Shown: positions 9,509 through 18,272 of the stretch, piece after piece | Layout of the letters: each line of letters opens with the position of its first letter | Position numbering within the stretch: position 1 is the stretch's first letter | Assembly (NCBI RefSeq): GCF_001816125.1 | Contig: NZ_MDZA01000022.1 | Location: forward strand, 1-64,000 | DNA length: 64,000 bases | Direction of reading: 5' to 3' | From: Hymenobacter coccineus | Lineage (GTDB): Bacteria > Bacteroidota > Bacteroidia > Cytophagales > Hymenobacteraceae | Notes under the pieces: generated by a model | Databases searched by the model: none | Seen by the model: the letters and a program-made list of their open reading frames with translations, nothing else | Told to the model about the DNA's origin: nothing | Position numbers and translations under genes: made by a program

Positions 9509-10020
9509 TATTTATTACAGTAGGTACTCAAGCCCCGTTCGACAGGCTGTTGGAGACGATTGATAAAATAGCAGGTATATACCCTGCCAAGGAGTTTGTA
9601 GCTCAAACGCTTATGAGCGAATACAAGCCAATTAATCTGAAAACAGTGGACTTTTTAGAGCCTAAGGAATTCGATACCCTTTTTGATAGCGCGGAATTAA
9701 TTGTCAGCCATGCAGGAATCGGTACTATTATTTCGGCTCTCGCAAAACATAAGCCGTTACTTATAATGCCTCGCAAAGCCGAGTTTGGGGAGCATAGAAA
9801 TGATCATCAACTTATGACTGCCACCAGATTTCAAACATTGAAATACGTCCATGTGGCGCAGGACGAACAGGAGATGTCAGCTATGTTAAATAAAATTCTT
9901 GATACAGAGAGCGCTAAAGTTCTGCATAAGATGGGTCATTATGCCTCCGTAGAACTAATCAATTCTTTAAAGCAATTTATTGCAAATTTTGAAACGCCTA
10001 GAGTTAATCCGAATAAATAA
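9505..10020 (+). CDS. Alg13/PssE-like glycosyltransferase catalytic subunit
   Basis: A 171-residue C-terminal half of a split GT-B enzyme (glycosyltransferase family 28 C-terminal type). It begins with IFITVGTQAPFDRLLE and holds the UDP-sugar binding segment SHAGIGTIISALAKHKPLL. Start and stop codons overlap the preceding Alg14-like gene by 4 nt, as expected for a stoichiometric two-subunit transferase. Base composition is AT-rich. Confidence 0.87.
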   Translation: MIFITVGTQAPFDRLLETIDKIAGIYPAKEFVAQTLMSEYKPINLKTVDFLEPKEFDTLFDSAELIVSHAGIGTIISALAKHKPLLIMPRKAEFGEHRNDHQLMTATRFQTLKYVHVAQDEQEMSAMLNKILDTESAKVLHKMGHYASVELINSLKQFIANFETPRVNPNK

Positions 10021-10110
10021 GCGCTATATCATGCAATGATTAATACTTTATATACTTGCACTTATTAGCTTTCTAATACACATTTTTTTCTTATAAGTTA
10101 TTGTTGTGAG

Positions 10111-11610
10111 ATGAAAATAATTCCATCTAAAATTCTATCGTTATTTACTAATAATCTCTTCAAGAATAGTAGCTGGGGCATTGTTTCGCAGGGTTTTCAG
10201 ACGCTCTTTACCAGCCTGTTCTTTGTCATTATTGCGCGGCAGTATTCCACGGTCACCTTCGCCAATTACATCGTCGCTTCTTCGGTGTATCAGCTGGTGG
10301 CAGCTTTCTCGGGCATGGGGCTGGGGCAGTGGTTTATCCGGGAGGTGGTGCAGGCCTCCGACCGCAGCGGCTTCATCAATCGCTTCCTGAAGATGCAGGT
10401 CTACTTCGGGGTTGCCTTTTACCTCGGCAATCTGCTGCTGGCTTACCTGTTTTACAGCGATGGCTTCGTGCGGCTGCTGATTATCGTGTTTGGGGTCAAC
10501 ATCATATTTGATAACATTATCAATGCCATCCGCAGCCTGAACGTAGCGGACTTCGAGCAGAAAAAAACCTTCCTTATTCTCACCCTGGAGGCTTTTTTGC
10601 GGCTTCTAGTGGCCTGCCTGTTGTTCGTGTACCCGCTCTCAGTGGTCACGTTTTCGGTCATTCTGATTGGGGTGCGCTTTATCACGCTCAACCTGTTTTT
10701 GCGGTATGGGTCGGCCAATCAGGTAAACCTGACCTCGCTTTGGCAAAGCCGCATCAACCGGCGCGATGTGAGCGCGCTACTGCTGGCCAACTGGCCGTTT
10801 ATCATCATCGGCGGCGTCTCGATTATCAACTGGCGCATTGCGGCCATCATTATTGCTAAGGCGCTGACAGCGGCCGACGTTGCCACCTACGAAATATCGT
10901 TTAAGCTGTTCTCCATCGCACAGATTCTGCCAATCATTATCTCCACCACGGTTTTCCCGCTGCTGGTCAAGCTGCTGACAAATGAGGGGCCGGAGCAGTT
11001 CCGGGCTTTTTACCGGCAAGCGCACCTGTACTACTTGCTCTTTGGCCTGTTGGCCTACACCTTCGTGTACACCTTCGTAGATGGGCTGCTGCCGCTGGCC
11101 TTCGGGGCCAAGTACGCGCTGGCCGGCGGCTACACCAAGCAGATGTTTCTGACCATTCTGGTGTTTCCAACCGTGCTGCTGCAAGCCAACGTGTTGGTGG
11201 CGCTGAAGCTGGAGAAGCAGGATATGTGGCTCAACATCGGGGCCCTGCTCGTGAATGTACTCACCTGCCTGGTGGGCCTGTACTACGTGCAATCGCTGGC
11301 CATCGTCAACTACTCCATATTCGCGTCGTTTCTGGTGTTCCGGCTATTGCAGGATGTCCTGCTCGTGCGCCGAAAAATCACCTCCATTGGGCACGTGCTG
11401 GGCTTTTATGCTATCACCAGCCTGGCGGTAGGCGCCTTCATTGGCCTGAGCACTGTGGCGCCGGGCCCGTTGGTTTTTAGCGTGGGCTGGGGCGTGTGCC
11501 TGCTCTGGCTGCTAAAGTATCGCCGGCAGCTTGACCCCAAAGCAGAAGCCGCAGTGCAGCTAGTGCCGGTGGGTACTGGCGCCAGCCCCGCCATTGGCGA
11601 AACTCCCTAA
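10111..11610 (+). CDS. polysaccharide repeat-unit flippase (Wzx-like)
   Basis: A 499-residue membrane protein with about 12-14 predicted helices, in the MOP/MATE-type polysaccharide transporter group. It would flip undecaprenyl-linked repeat units to the periplasm for the Wzy-like polymerase. The first roughly 20 codons are AT-rich like the genes before it and the rest is GC-rich host-like, so a composition boundary lies near 10160-10180, inside the gene. It is preceded by a 90-nt AT-rich gap. Confidence 0.85.
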   Translation: MKIIPSKILSLFTNNLFKNSSWGIVSQGFQTLFTSLFFVIIARQYSTVTFANYIVASSVYQLVAAFSGMGLGQWFIREVVQASDRSGFINRFLKMQVYFGVAFYLGNLLLAYLFYSDGFVRLLIIVFGVNIIFDNIINAIRSLNVADFEQKKTFLILTLEAFLRLLVACLLFVYPLSVVTFSVILIGVRFITLNLFLRYGSANQVNLTSLWQSRINRRDVSALLLANWPFIIIGGVSIINWRIAAIIIAKALTAADVATYEISFKLFSIAQILPIIISTTVFPLLVKLLTNEGPEQFRAFYRQAHLYYLLFGLLAYTFVYTFVDGLLPLAFGAKYALAGGYTKQMFLTILVFPTVLLQANVLVALKLEKQDMWLNIGALLVNVLTCLVGLYYVQSLAIVNYSIFASFLVFRLLQDVLLVRRKITSIGHVLGFYAITSLAVGAFIGLSTVAPGPLVFSVGWGVCLLWLLKYRRQLDPKAEAAVQLVPVGTGASPAIGETP

Positions 11611-11647
11611 CTGGCGTGGTCTTAGAGGCATTTATGGGTTGCTGTCT

Positions 11648-11737
11648 GGTCCGCCGGCGCTAGCCGGCTGACCGGTTGACGCTGCTCAGCCCCCGTCGCT
11701 TCACGACAACCGGTCGGCCGGCTAGCGCCGGCGGACC
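11648..11737. repeat. long palindromic element (31-bp arms)
   Basis: The arms 11648-11678 and 11707-11737 are inverted copies matching at 30 of 31 positions around a 28-nt loop. Each arm is itself palindromic around GCCGGC-GCTA-GCCGGC, so the element can fold as one long hairpin or two smaller ones. It fills the gap between the flippase and the beta-helix gene. It may also act as a transcription barrier, but there is no T run after it. Confidence 0.75.
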
Positions 11738-11779
11738 GGAGACCACGGCCAAGCAATACACCAACCTGGAAACCGCTCT

Positions 11780-13330
11780 ATGTCGAACTGCTTGCTTGCC
11801 CTTGCCCTGCTGGCCTGGCTGGGCTGCCCAAGGGTAGCCCCCGCCCAGCAGCCTGCGCCACCCCAAAAAGCGTCGGCGCCAGCCAGCCAGGCGCCGGCTG
11901 CTGCGCGGGTTGTCAATGTGCTGAAGTTTGGGGCGGTGGGCGATGGCCGACACGACAATAGCCCGGCTATTCAGCGGGCCATTGCCTATGCGCGGGCCCA
12001 GGGCCTCCACACCGTTTATTTTCCGAGTGGCCGCTACTTGGTGCAGGCTGTCCACGGCGGGCCGGGCACCATTAAGCTGGCCAATGGCGTGAGCCTGCGC
12101 GGCGCCGGCCGCACCAGCTGCGTGCTCAAGCTGGCGGCGGGGCCGCGCAACCCCGCGGCGCTTTTTTACCAGGATTGGCAGCACGAGCCCGAGGTCAGCA
12201 ACGTGTGCATTGAGGGGCTGACCTTTGATGGGAGCCTGGGTCAGCAGCAGTTCGACGCGAGCTACGAGTTTTGCCACGCGCTGAGCATCAACAACGGGCA
12301 TCACATCGAGGTGCGCAACTGCAAATTTATGAGCTTCCGGGGCGATGGCTTGCTATTTGGCGATACCGACGAGCTGACGCGGGACGCCCGCATTACGCGC
12401 CACGTGCGGGTGCACGACAACGAGTTTTACGACATCTACCGCGAGGGCTGCATGTTCTGCTGCACCGAAGATGCCGCCTTTTACCGCAACCGGGTGTCCG
12501 GGGCGGGCTACCTCGTGGGCGGCGTCGACATCGAACGCCACAGCGCCAATGAGACGGTACGCCGGGTGGCGGTGTACCAAAATGTGTTTGATTTCCGCCA
12601 GGGGCTCGGCCCCATTGAGCGGGGCCCCAGGCGGGTGCACTACCGCCGGGCCGTGACGATGGGTTACTTCTACGCTGGCTATCCGCAGGGCGTAGCCGAC
12701 GGCCGCAGTAGCGGGCACGAGGTGCACGACAACACTATTTACCAGGGGCAGCTAGATTGCTACGGCCACACCGACGTGACCATCGCCCACAACACGTTCG
12801 CGAATGACTACGAAGACGTGGCTGGGGTAGCCTACCTCACTCCGCACGCCATCCTCGTAGCCGATGCCCGCGTTACCACCGGCTTGGCCAATGTGCGCGT
12901 CGAGGGCAATACCATCCGCTCGCAAATGCCTGGCAGCGGTATTGTCTTCAACAACTATACCCGTGCCACGGCGCTCCGCAATATTATTGTGGGGGGGCAA
13001 CTGGCAGGTATTCAGCTAATTCATAGTTCTGCCACTGTATCGTACAACAGCCTTACTGGTATCGGCACCGCATTGGCACCAGCGGTCGGCATCCAGGTTA
13101 GTGGCGACTGCGATAGTGTGCTTATCGCACATAATACTGTGCGTGGCACCAAGCAGGGGCCCAGTAATCCGACAAGCTACGCCGTCGAACTTGTTGGCTA
13201 TAACCATAGTGAACGTGCACCCACTATAGAGTACAACACAGCGGCGAACATGGCCCGCGGAATAGTTATGGAATGCCCCGTGCAGCCAGGCTACGCAACG
13301 TTACGGGATAACCGACAGGTGAAGCAATAA
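11780..13330 (+). CDS. secreted right-handed beta-helix (pectate-lyase-3-like) protein
   Basis: A 516-residue exported protein with an N-terminal signal peptide (ending about residue 22) and a pectate-lyase superfamily N-terminus: VVNVLKFGAVGDGRHDNSPA followed by a YFPSGRYLV strand. The remainder contains many short repeats (VRNCKF, VHDNEF, VHDNTI, IAHNTF, VEGNTI) that build coils of a parallel beta-helix. In exopolysaccharide loci such proteins are usually polymer lyases, hydrolases or epimerases. The substrate is probably the locus's own polymer (inference). Confidence 0.75.
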   Translation: MSNCLLALALLAWLGCPRVAPAQQPAPPQKASAPASQAPAAARVVNVLKFGAVGDGRHDNSPAIQRAIAYARAQGLHTVYFPSGRYLVQAVHGGPGTIKLANGVSLRGAGRTSCVLKLAAGPRNPAALFYQDWQHEPEVSNVCIEGLTFDGSLGQQQFDASYEFCHALSINNGHHIEVRNCKFMSFRGDGLLFGDTDELTRDARITRHVRVHDNEFYDIYREGCMFCCTEDAAFYRNRVSGAGYLVGGVDIERHSANETVRRVAVYQNVFDFRQGLGPIERGPRRVHYRRAVTMGYFYAGYPQGVADGRSSGHEVHDNTIYQGQLDCYGHTDVTIAHNTFANDYEDVAGVAYLTPHAILVADARVTTGLANVRVEGNTIRSQMPGSGIVFNNYTRATALRNIIVGGQLAGIQLIHSSATVSYNSLTGIGTALAPAVGIQVSGDCDSVLIAHNTVRGTKQGPSNPTSYAVELVGYNHSERAPTIEYNTAANMARGIVMECPVQPGYATLRDNRQVKQ

Positions 13331-13653
13331 GAAGGCACATCTAAAACTTGGCCTTCACTTATATATCGGGTCACTTAGCAACGGAGGTCCAAACATTCCG
13401 ACGCTTAACCACAGTAGTGGTAATTACCTGCTACCGGGTGGCTGTTTCACGTGTTAAGTAGCCAGGCAAAAGTAACTGTACAGTCAGAACCGACCCGTTG
13501 CAACACGTGCTCGAGGCTCAGCCGTCGTCGATTTGGTAGTCTTCGGGGCGCACCCAGTAGTGCTTGAAGCGGTGCCAGTTAAGGTAAGCGGGGCCAAGTG
13601 CACAGGCAAAAGGTACGCTCATAGACACTGTACATTTACTTATGCACTACTAA
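13331..13653. other. intergenic region between convergent genes
   Basis: Convergent gap between the beta-helix gene and the GH30 gene. Apart from a short protein-like remnant (13518-13595, minus strand) I see no gene, and no clear terminator. Confidence 0.5.
13518..13595 (-). pseudogene. possible C-terminal remnant of an unidentified gene
   Basis: The minus strand reads AYLNWHRFKHYWVRPEDYQ then IDDG and a TGA at 13518-13520, with G/C-ending codons as in true genes of this genome. Upstream the frame loses protein character. It looks like the last 25 or so codons of a deleted gene. I cannot name the family. Confidence 0.3.
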
Positions 13654-15138
13654 TCAGTCCACCACGAACGTCATCATGGAGTGGGGCAGGCTGGTGGTGG
13701 GGGCGGCCTGGCCGTTGAGCCAGAGCTGGAAGTCCTGCTTTTTGTCGCTGCTGTTCATCACCACCACGGCCAGCTTGCTATCGGGGTTGCGGAAGGCGGT
13801 GGTTTGCAGCCAGTCGCGGTTTGAGGAACTGGTGACGCGCTTGGCGCCGGGCCGCACGAACTTCGAGAAGTGGCCGATGTAGTAGTAGGCGTTGGTGTAG
13901 ATGAGCTTGCCGGCCTTGGTGTCGGCAATGACCGGGGCGAAGCAGAAGTTACCCACGTGGTTGGGCCCCCCGGTTTCGTCGAGCAGCACGTTCCAGTCCG
14001 TCCAGCCCACGGTGCCGGCGTTGAAGTCGCCGATCATCGAGGCGCCGTAGCGTTCGCCCAGGGCCCAGTCGTTCACGTGGTCGAAGCTGAATTTTTCCAC
14101 GCAGCCTTCGGTGAAGATCAGGTTGGTGTTCGGGAAGGCCTCCTTTACCCGGCGCTCGTTGTCGAAGAGCATGGCGCTGGTGGTCCAGGTTTCGTACCAG
14201 TGGTAGCCGATGCCCCATACGTACTTGGCCGCTTCGGGGTCATCCAGCACCGTACTCGCGCGTTGAAACAGCAGGTCGCGGTTGTGGTCCCAGGCGATAA
14301 GCTTTTTGCTGCCCAGGCCGCCCTTGGCCAGCGTGGGCCCCAGGAAGTTCTTGATGAAGTCGCGCTCCTCCTCGGCCGTGTACAGGCACGACTCCCAGGT
14401 TTGGGTGGCCATTTCCTCGTTTTGCACCGAGAGGCCCCACACCGGAATCCCCTGGCGCTCATACTCTTTGATGAACTTGACGTAGTGGTTGGCCCAGGCC
14501 TGGCGGAACTGCGGCAGCAGCTTGCCGCCGTGCAGCAGGTCGTGGTTGGTTTTCATGAAAGCCGGCGGCGTCCAGGGGCTCACGAACATCGTCAGCTTGC
14601 CGCCGGCCGCGGCTTGGGCCTGCTTGATGAACGGGATGCGGAACTGCTCGTCGTGCTTCACGCTGAAGGTCTTCAGTGCCTCGTCGTTGTCGGCCACGTA
14701 GGTGTAGCTGCCGCTCGAAAAGTCGCAACTACCAATGTGGGTGCGCGCCAGCGTGTAGCCGATGCCGTCGGTGGGGCTGTAGTAGGCCTTCATGAACTCC
14801 TGCTGCTGGGGCTTGGGCAGTTTGAAGAAGGTTTCGGCCGAGGCATCGGTGAGGGCCCCGCCGATGCCGAGCAGCGTTTGGAAGCTGTGGTTGGGGTCCA
14901 CGAACACGCACACCTGGGTTTCGAGCGGCTGCCCGGCGGGCTGAAACGCCAGCGGCGCCGCGGCGGCCGTGAGGCGCAAATCGGTGCCCTGGGCAGTGGT
15001 GAAGGCGCGGGCTTGGCGGCCCGCGGCCGAGTACGGAGCAGCGGCCCCAACTTTCGGCGCCGATTGGGCCGCAGCGTCGGCCGTGCCCAGCGCCGCCAGT
15101 AGCAGCGCGGGGAGCAGCTTAGATAAAGAATTGGTCAT
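13654..15138 (-). CDS. GH30 family glycoside hydrolase (glucosylceramidase-like)
   Basis: Exported retaining beta-glycosidase of 494 residues, with a signal peptide ending near residue 25 (ADAAAQ), a TIM barrel and a C-terminal beta domain. The acid/base is Glu241 in SVQNEEM and the nucleophile is Glu344 in LIFTEGCVE, at the expected positions. Family members cleave beta-1,6-glucan, glucosylceramide or related beta-glucosides; in a SusCD locus extracellular or periplasmic glucan cleavage is most likely. It is the last gene of the locus and the only one of its three GH30 genes without a frame lesion. Confidence 0.88.
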   Translation of the reverse strand: MTNSLSKLLPALLLAALGTADAAAQSAPKVGAAAPYSAAGRQARAFTTAQGTDLRLTAAAAPLAFQPAGQPLETQVCVFVDPNHSFQTLLGIGGALTDASAETFFKLPKPQQQEFMKAYYSPTDGIGYTLARTHIGSCDFSSGSYTYVADNDEALKTFSVKHDEQFRIPFIKQAQAAAGGKLTMFVSPWTPPAFMKTNHDLLHGGKLLPQFRQAWANHYVKFIKEYERQGIPVWGLSVQNEEMATQTWESCLYTAEEERDFIKNFLGPTLAKGGLGSKKLIAWDHNRDLLFQRASTVLDDPEAAKYVWGIGYHWYETWTTSAMLFDNERRVKEAFPNTNLIFTEGCVEKFSFDHVNDWALGERYGASMIGDFNAGTVGWTDWNVLLDETGGPNHVGNFCFAPVIADTKAGKLIYTNAYYYIGHFSKFVRPGAKRVTSSSNRDWLQTTAFRNPDSKLAVVVMNSSDKKQDFQLWLNGQAAPTTSLPHSMMTFVVD

Positions 15139-15180
15139 GAACGCAAACAGAACGCAGTAGGAAGAAGAAACAGTAGAATA

Positions 15181-16707
15181 TCAGAGCCGAAAGGCCTGGG
15201 TGGGAAAGGCCGCGTCCTCGTAAGGAGCGGGCAGCGGCCGGGCGCGGCTCACCGAGTCGAACACCATGGCCTGGCGCTGGGCGGGGCGGTAGGCGGGCCA
15301 GGCAGTCCCCGGCGTGCCGGTGGCGATGAAGGCCACCCAGCGCTGGTGCATTTGGGTGGCCAGGGCGCGGGCAGGAGCGCTTTGGCGGGCCACGGGGCCC
15401 AGCGCGTTCCAGGCGTAGCCCAGCTCCTGGGCGTGCGCCGGGCCTGGGCCCCCAGGCGTTTGGTAATCGAAGCGGTAAAGCCAGGTGGGCTGGCCAGCGC
15501 CGGCCAGGGCCCCCGCCAGCCGGTACGAGGCCAGGCGGTAGAGGTAATCGGTGTTGTTACGCAGCCAAGTCTGGTCGGTGGGCGCGGTGGCGCGGCGGCG
15601 CTCGTAGGCCTGCCACACCTGGCCGCCGTTGGCGCCGAACAGCGTGGTCAGCACCTCCGCGTTCGGCCGTTGAAATTCCGGCCAGAAGCCCATGAACAGG
15701 GCCGCTTCGTCGCGGTTGGTGCCCACCAGGGCCCGCAGCGGCGCGTGGCCGGGCCGGGCCAGGTAGGCCAGCGGTGCCTCGGGAATGGTAACGCCATCGC
15801 GCACGGGGCCAAACAATTGCAAGCCCGCGGGGCCCGCCGCAATTTTCTCCTGGGCCCGGATGATGTCGGCCGTGGGCAGGGTCAGGAGCTGGGCGGCCTG
15901 GTCGGGGCGCAGGCCCAGGGCCCCCAGCAGGCGCAGGGCCACGGCGGCGGCCGTGGCGGTATCGCGCACGGCCTGCACGCCGCCGCTTTCCAAAACCACT
16001 TGCTGGAACAGCCCCCGGGCGGCGGGCGTGGCCATAACGCCGCCCACCAGCTTGGCCCCCGCCGATTCGCCCATCACCGTCACGCGGCCGGCATCGCCGC
16101 CGAAGGCCGCAATGTTGTCGTGTACCCAGCGCAGGGCCGCTACCGCGTCGAGCACGCCAGCGTTGCCCGATTGCCGGTAGGCGGGCCCCAGCAACTGGCT
16201 CAGCTGCAAGAAGCCCAGGCTGCCAAGGCGGTAGTTGATGCTGACCGCCACAATGCTGTCGTGCCGGGCGAAATTGCCGCCGTCGAAATCACTCCCCGCG
16301 CCGCCCGTGAAGGCGCCGCCGTGCACCCACACCACCACCGGCTTGGCCCGCCGGGCCCGCACCGAGGGTGTCCACACGTTTAGGGTCAGGCAATTGTCTT
16401 CGCCCTGGGGCCCCGCCGTACCGCCCTGCGGGGCCCGGGGCCCAAAGGCCGTGGCGGGCCGCACATCCGTCCACGGCGCCAGCGGCCGGGGCGGCAAAAA
16501 CCGCCCCGCGTCCACCGGCGCCGCCGCGTAGGCCACGCCCTTGAATACCACCAGGCCGTCGGCCGCGCGGGTGCCTTGCAGGCGGCCGGCGCGGGTTTGG
16601 CACACGGGCCCGGGGCCCGCCGCCGCGGGCTGGGCCTGGGCAGTGAGCGGGGCAAGCAGCGGCCAGCAGGCGGCCGCCAAGGCGTAGGGTTTTAACCAGC
16701 GAAGCAT
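15181..16707 (-). CDS. type B carboxylesterase
   Basis: Secreted alpha/beta hydrolase of 508 residues with a signal peptide of about 25 residues. The oxyanion hole segment VWVHGGAFTGGAG and the nucleophile elbow VMGESAGAK (Ser215 in precursor numbering) are intact, and the length fits the family. It lies 42 nt after the GH30 gene and before the next one, in one operon. It probably removes acyl groups (acetyl or similar) from the target polysaccharide so that the GH30 enzymes can act; this is inference from context. Confidence 0.88.
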   Translation of the reverse strand: MLRWLKPYALAAACWPLLAPLTAQAQPAAAGPGPVCQTRAGRLQGTRAADGLVVFKGVAYAAAPVDAGRFLPPRPLAPWTDVRPATAFGPRAPQGGTAGPQGEDNCLTLNVWTPSVRARRAKPVVVWVHGGAFTGGAGSDFDGGNFARHDSIVAVSINYRLGSLGFLQLSQLLGPAYRQSGNAGVLDAVAALRWVHDNIAAFGGDAGRVTVMGESAGAKLVGGVMATPAARGLFQQVVLESGGVQAVRDTATAAAVALRLLGALGLRPDQAAQLLTLPTADIIRAQEKIAAGPAGLQLFGPVRDGVTIPEAPLAYLARPGHAPLRALVGTNRDEAALFMGFWPEFQRPNAEVLTTLFGANGGQVWQAYERRRATAPTDQTWLRNNTDYLYRLASYRLAGALAGAGQPTWLYRFDYQTPGGPGPAHAQELGYAWNALGPVARQSAPARALATQMHQRWVAFIATGTPGTAWPAYRPAQRQAMVFDSVSRARPLPAPYEDAAFPTQAFRL

Positions 16708-16746
16708 AAGAGAAACAATTGGTTGGAGCGCAAAGAAAACGCCTCG

Positions 16747-18227
16747 CTACCAGACGTAGGTAGCCACCGCGCCGCCGGCCAGCGAGGTGGCCAGCACCTT
16801 GCCTTTGTACTGGATGTTAAAGGCTTGCAGGGCGCTGCCGGTGTTCAGCACGATGAGGGCGCGCTTGCCGTTGGGCGTTTTGAAGGCCACGTTTTGCAGG
16901 TTGCCGGGCACGTTGGTATCCACGCGCACCGAGCCGGGGCGCACGAATTTGCTGGCGTGCGCAATGATGTAGTACGAGGGGTTGCGTGTGAGGGCCGCCG
17001 CGCTACTGACGGTGACGGCCGGCAGGCAGGTGCTGCACCCGCCGTTGGTGTAGGGCCCGTTGAAGGGGTCGGCGGCCAGGTTCACTCCAGCACGTTGCGG
17101 CTCCAGTTGCGCGTGGCCCCGATGATGAGGTTGTTCACGGCCCAGGCCAGGTCGGCGGAGAAGTTGCCGGGCGCGGCCACGTACTGCTCGGTGAAGTAGA
17201 TGTTCTTGGCAGGGAAGGCGTTGTGCACCGTGCTCAGGGCATCAATCGAGCCGCCGTAGAGGTGAAACGCCGAGCCATCGACGTAGGGCCGGGCCCCGGC
17301 GTCGCCGAGCACGCTGATGGGGTAATCGGGCCGGTCGGCGTTGTGGTCGTAACAGATGATTATGGTGGTGATGCCCGCGGCGGCGAAGGCCGGGCCCACG
17401 CTGTTCCTGATGAAAGCGGCCTGCTCGGGGGCCTGCATCAGCATGCTGGGGTTGTTGAAGGGGTTCAGCGGCTCGTTTTGCAGCGTCACGGCGTCGATGG
17501 CGATGCCCTGGGCCTGCATGGCCTGCACGTACTTCACGAAGTACTTGGCGTAGGCGTCGTAGTACTGCGGGGCCAGGCTGCCGCCCTTGGCGGGGTTGCC
17601 GGCGTCGGCGTTCACCTTCATCCAGGCGGGCGCTGTCCAGGGCGAGCCCATGATTTTGATGCTAGGGTTGACGGCCAGGATTTCCTTCAGCACCGGAATC
17701 AAATCGGTCTGGTCGGGGCCCAAACTGAACTTGTCCAGGTTCACGTCGGTCTGCCCGCCGGGCAGGTCGTCGTAGGTAAATACCTGGGCGCTCAGGTCGG
17801 AGGCGCCGATGCTCACGCGCAAGTAGCTCACGCCCAACGACGTGCTATCGGTAGCAAACAGCTCCTTCAGCAGCGCCGCCCGCGCCGGGGCCCCCAGCTG
17901 GTGGATGACCTGGGCGCTGCCCCCGGTGAGGGTGTAGCCGAAGCCGTCGATGCCCTGGTAGGTTTTGGTGGTGTCCACGGCAATTACCGGGTTGGCGTCG
18001 CCGGCCAACGGGGCCCCAAAGTTCAGCGGCAGCCGCACCCGCTGGAACAGGGCCGATTTGTCAGGCGTCGTCAGCCACAGGGCCACCTGCGAGGCCACGG
18101 CCGGCGTGGGGTTCACAGGCGTGGGCGGGGCGGGCGTGGGCGTGTCGTCGCCCTTTTTCTGGCAGCCGCCGGCCAGTAGCAGCAGCAAGCCGCCGGCCAG
18201 CAACGAATGTTTAACGTACTGCATCAT
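16747..18227 (-). pseudogene. GH30 lipoprotein, 1-base frameshift
   Basis: Starts at the ATG at 18227, with a lipoprotein signal (LLLLAGGCQKK) and a Thr/Pro linker, then a GH30 barrel with acid/base LQNEPLNP and nucleophile YFTEQYV. At 17082-17090 the sequence reads GAGTGAACC where the neighbouring paralogue has GAGTGGAACC. The missing G creates an immediate TGA and moves the rest (about 112 residues, including the C-terminal beta domain) into another frame. All catalytic residues lie before the break. It may be a pseudogene or a sequence error. Confidence 0.8.
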
Positions 18228-18272
18228 AGGGCAAACCAGAAAAAACGAAGGGAACAACCGAGCGCCGGGGCC

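Noticed and set aside
13870-16383. Long open frames on the plus strand opposite the GH30 and esterase genes
   Set aside because: They mirror genes with strong G/C-ending codons, have His/Gly/Arg-rich composition without domains, and the minus-strand genes have catalytic motifs.
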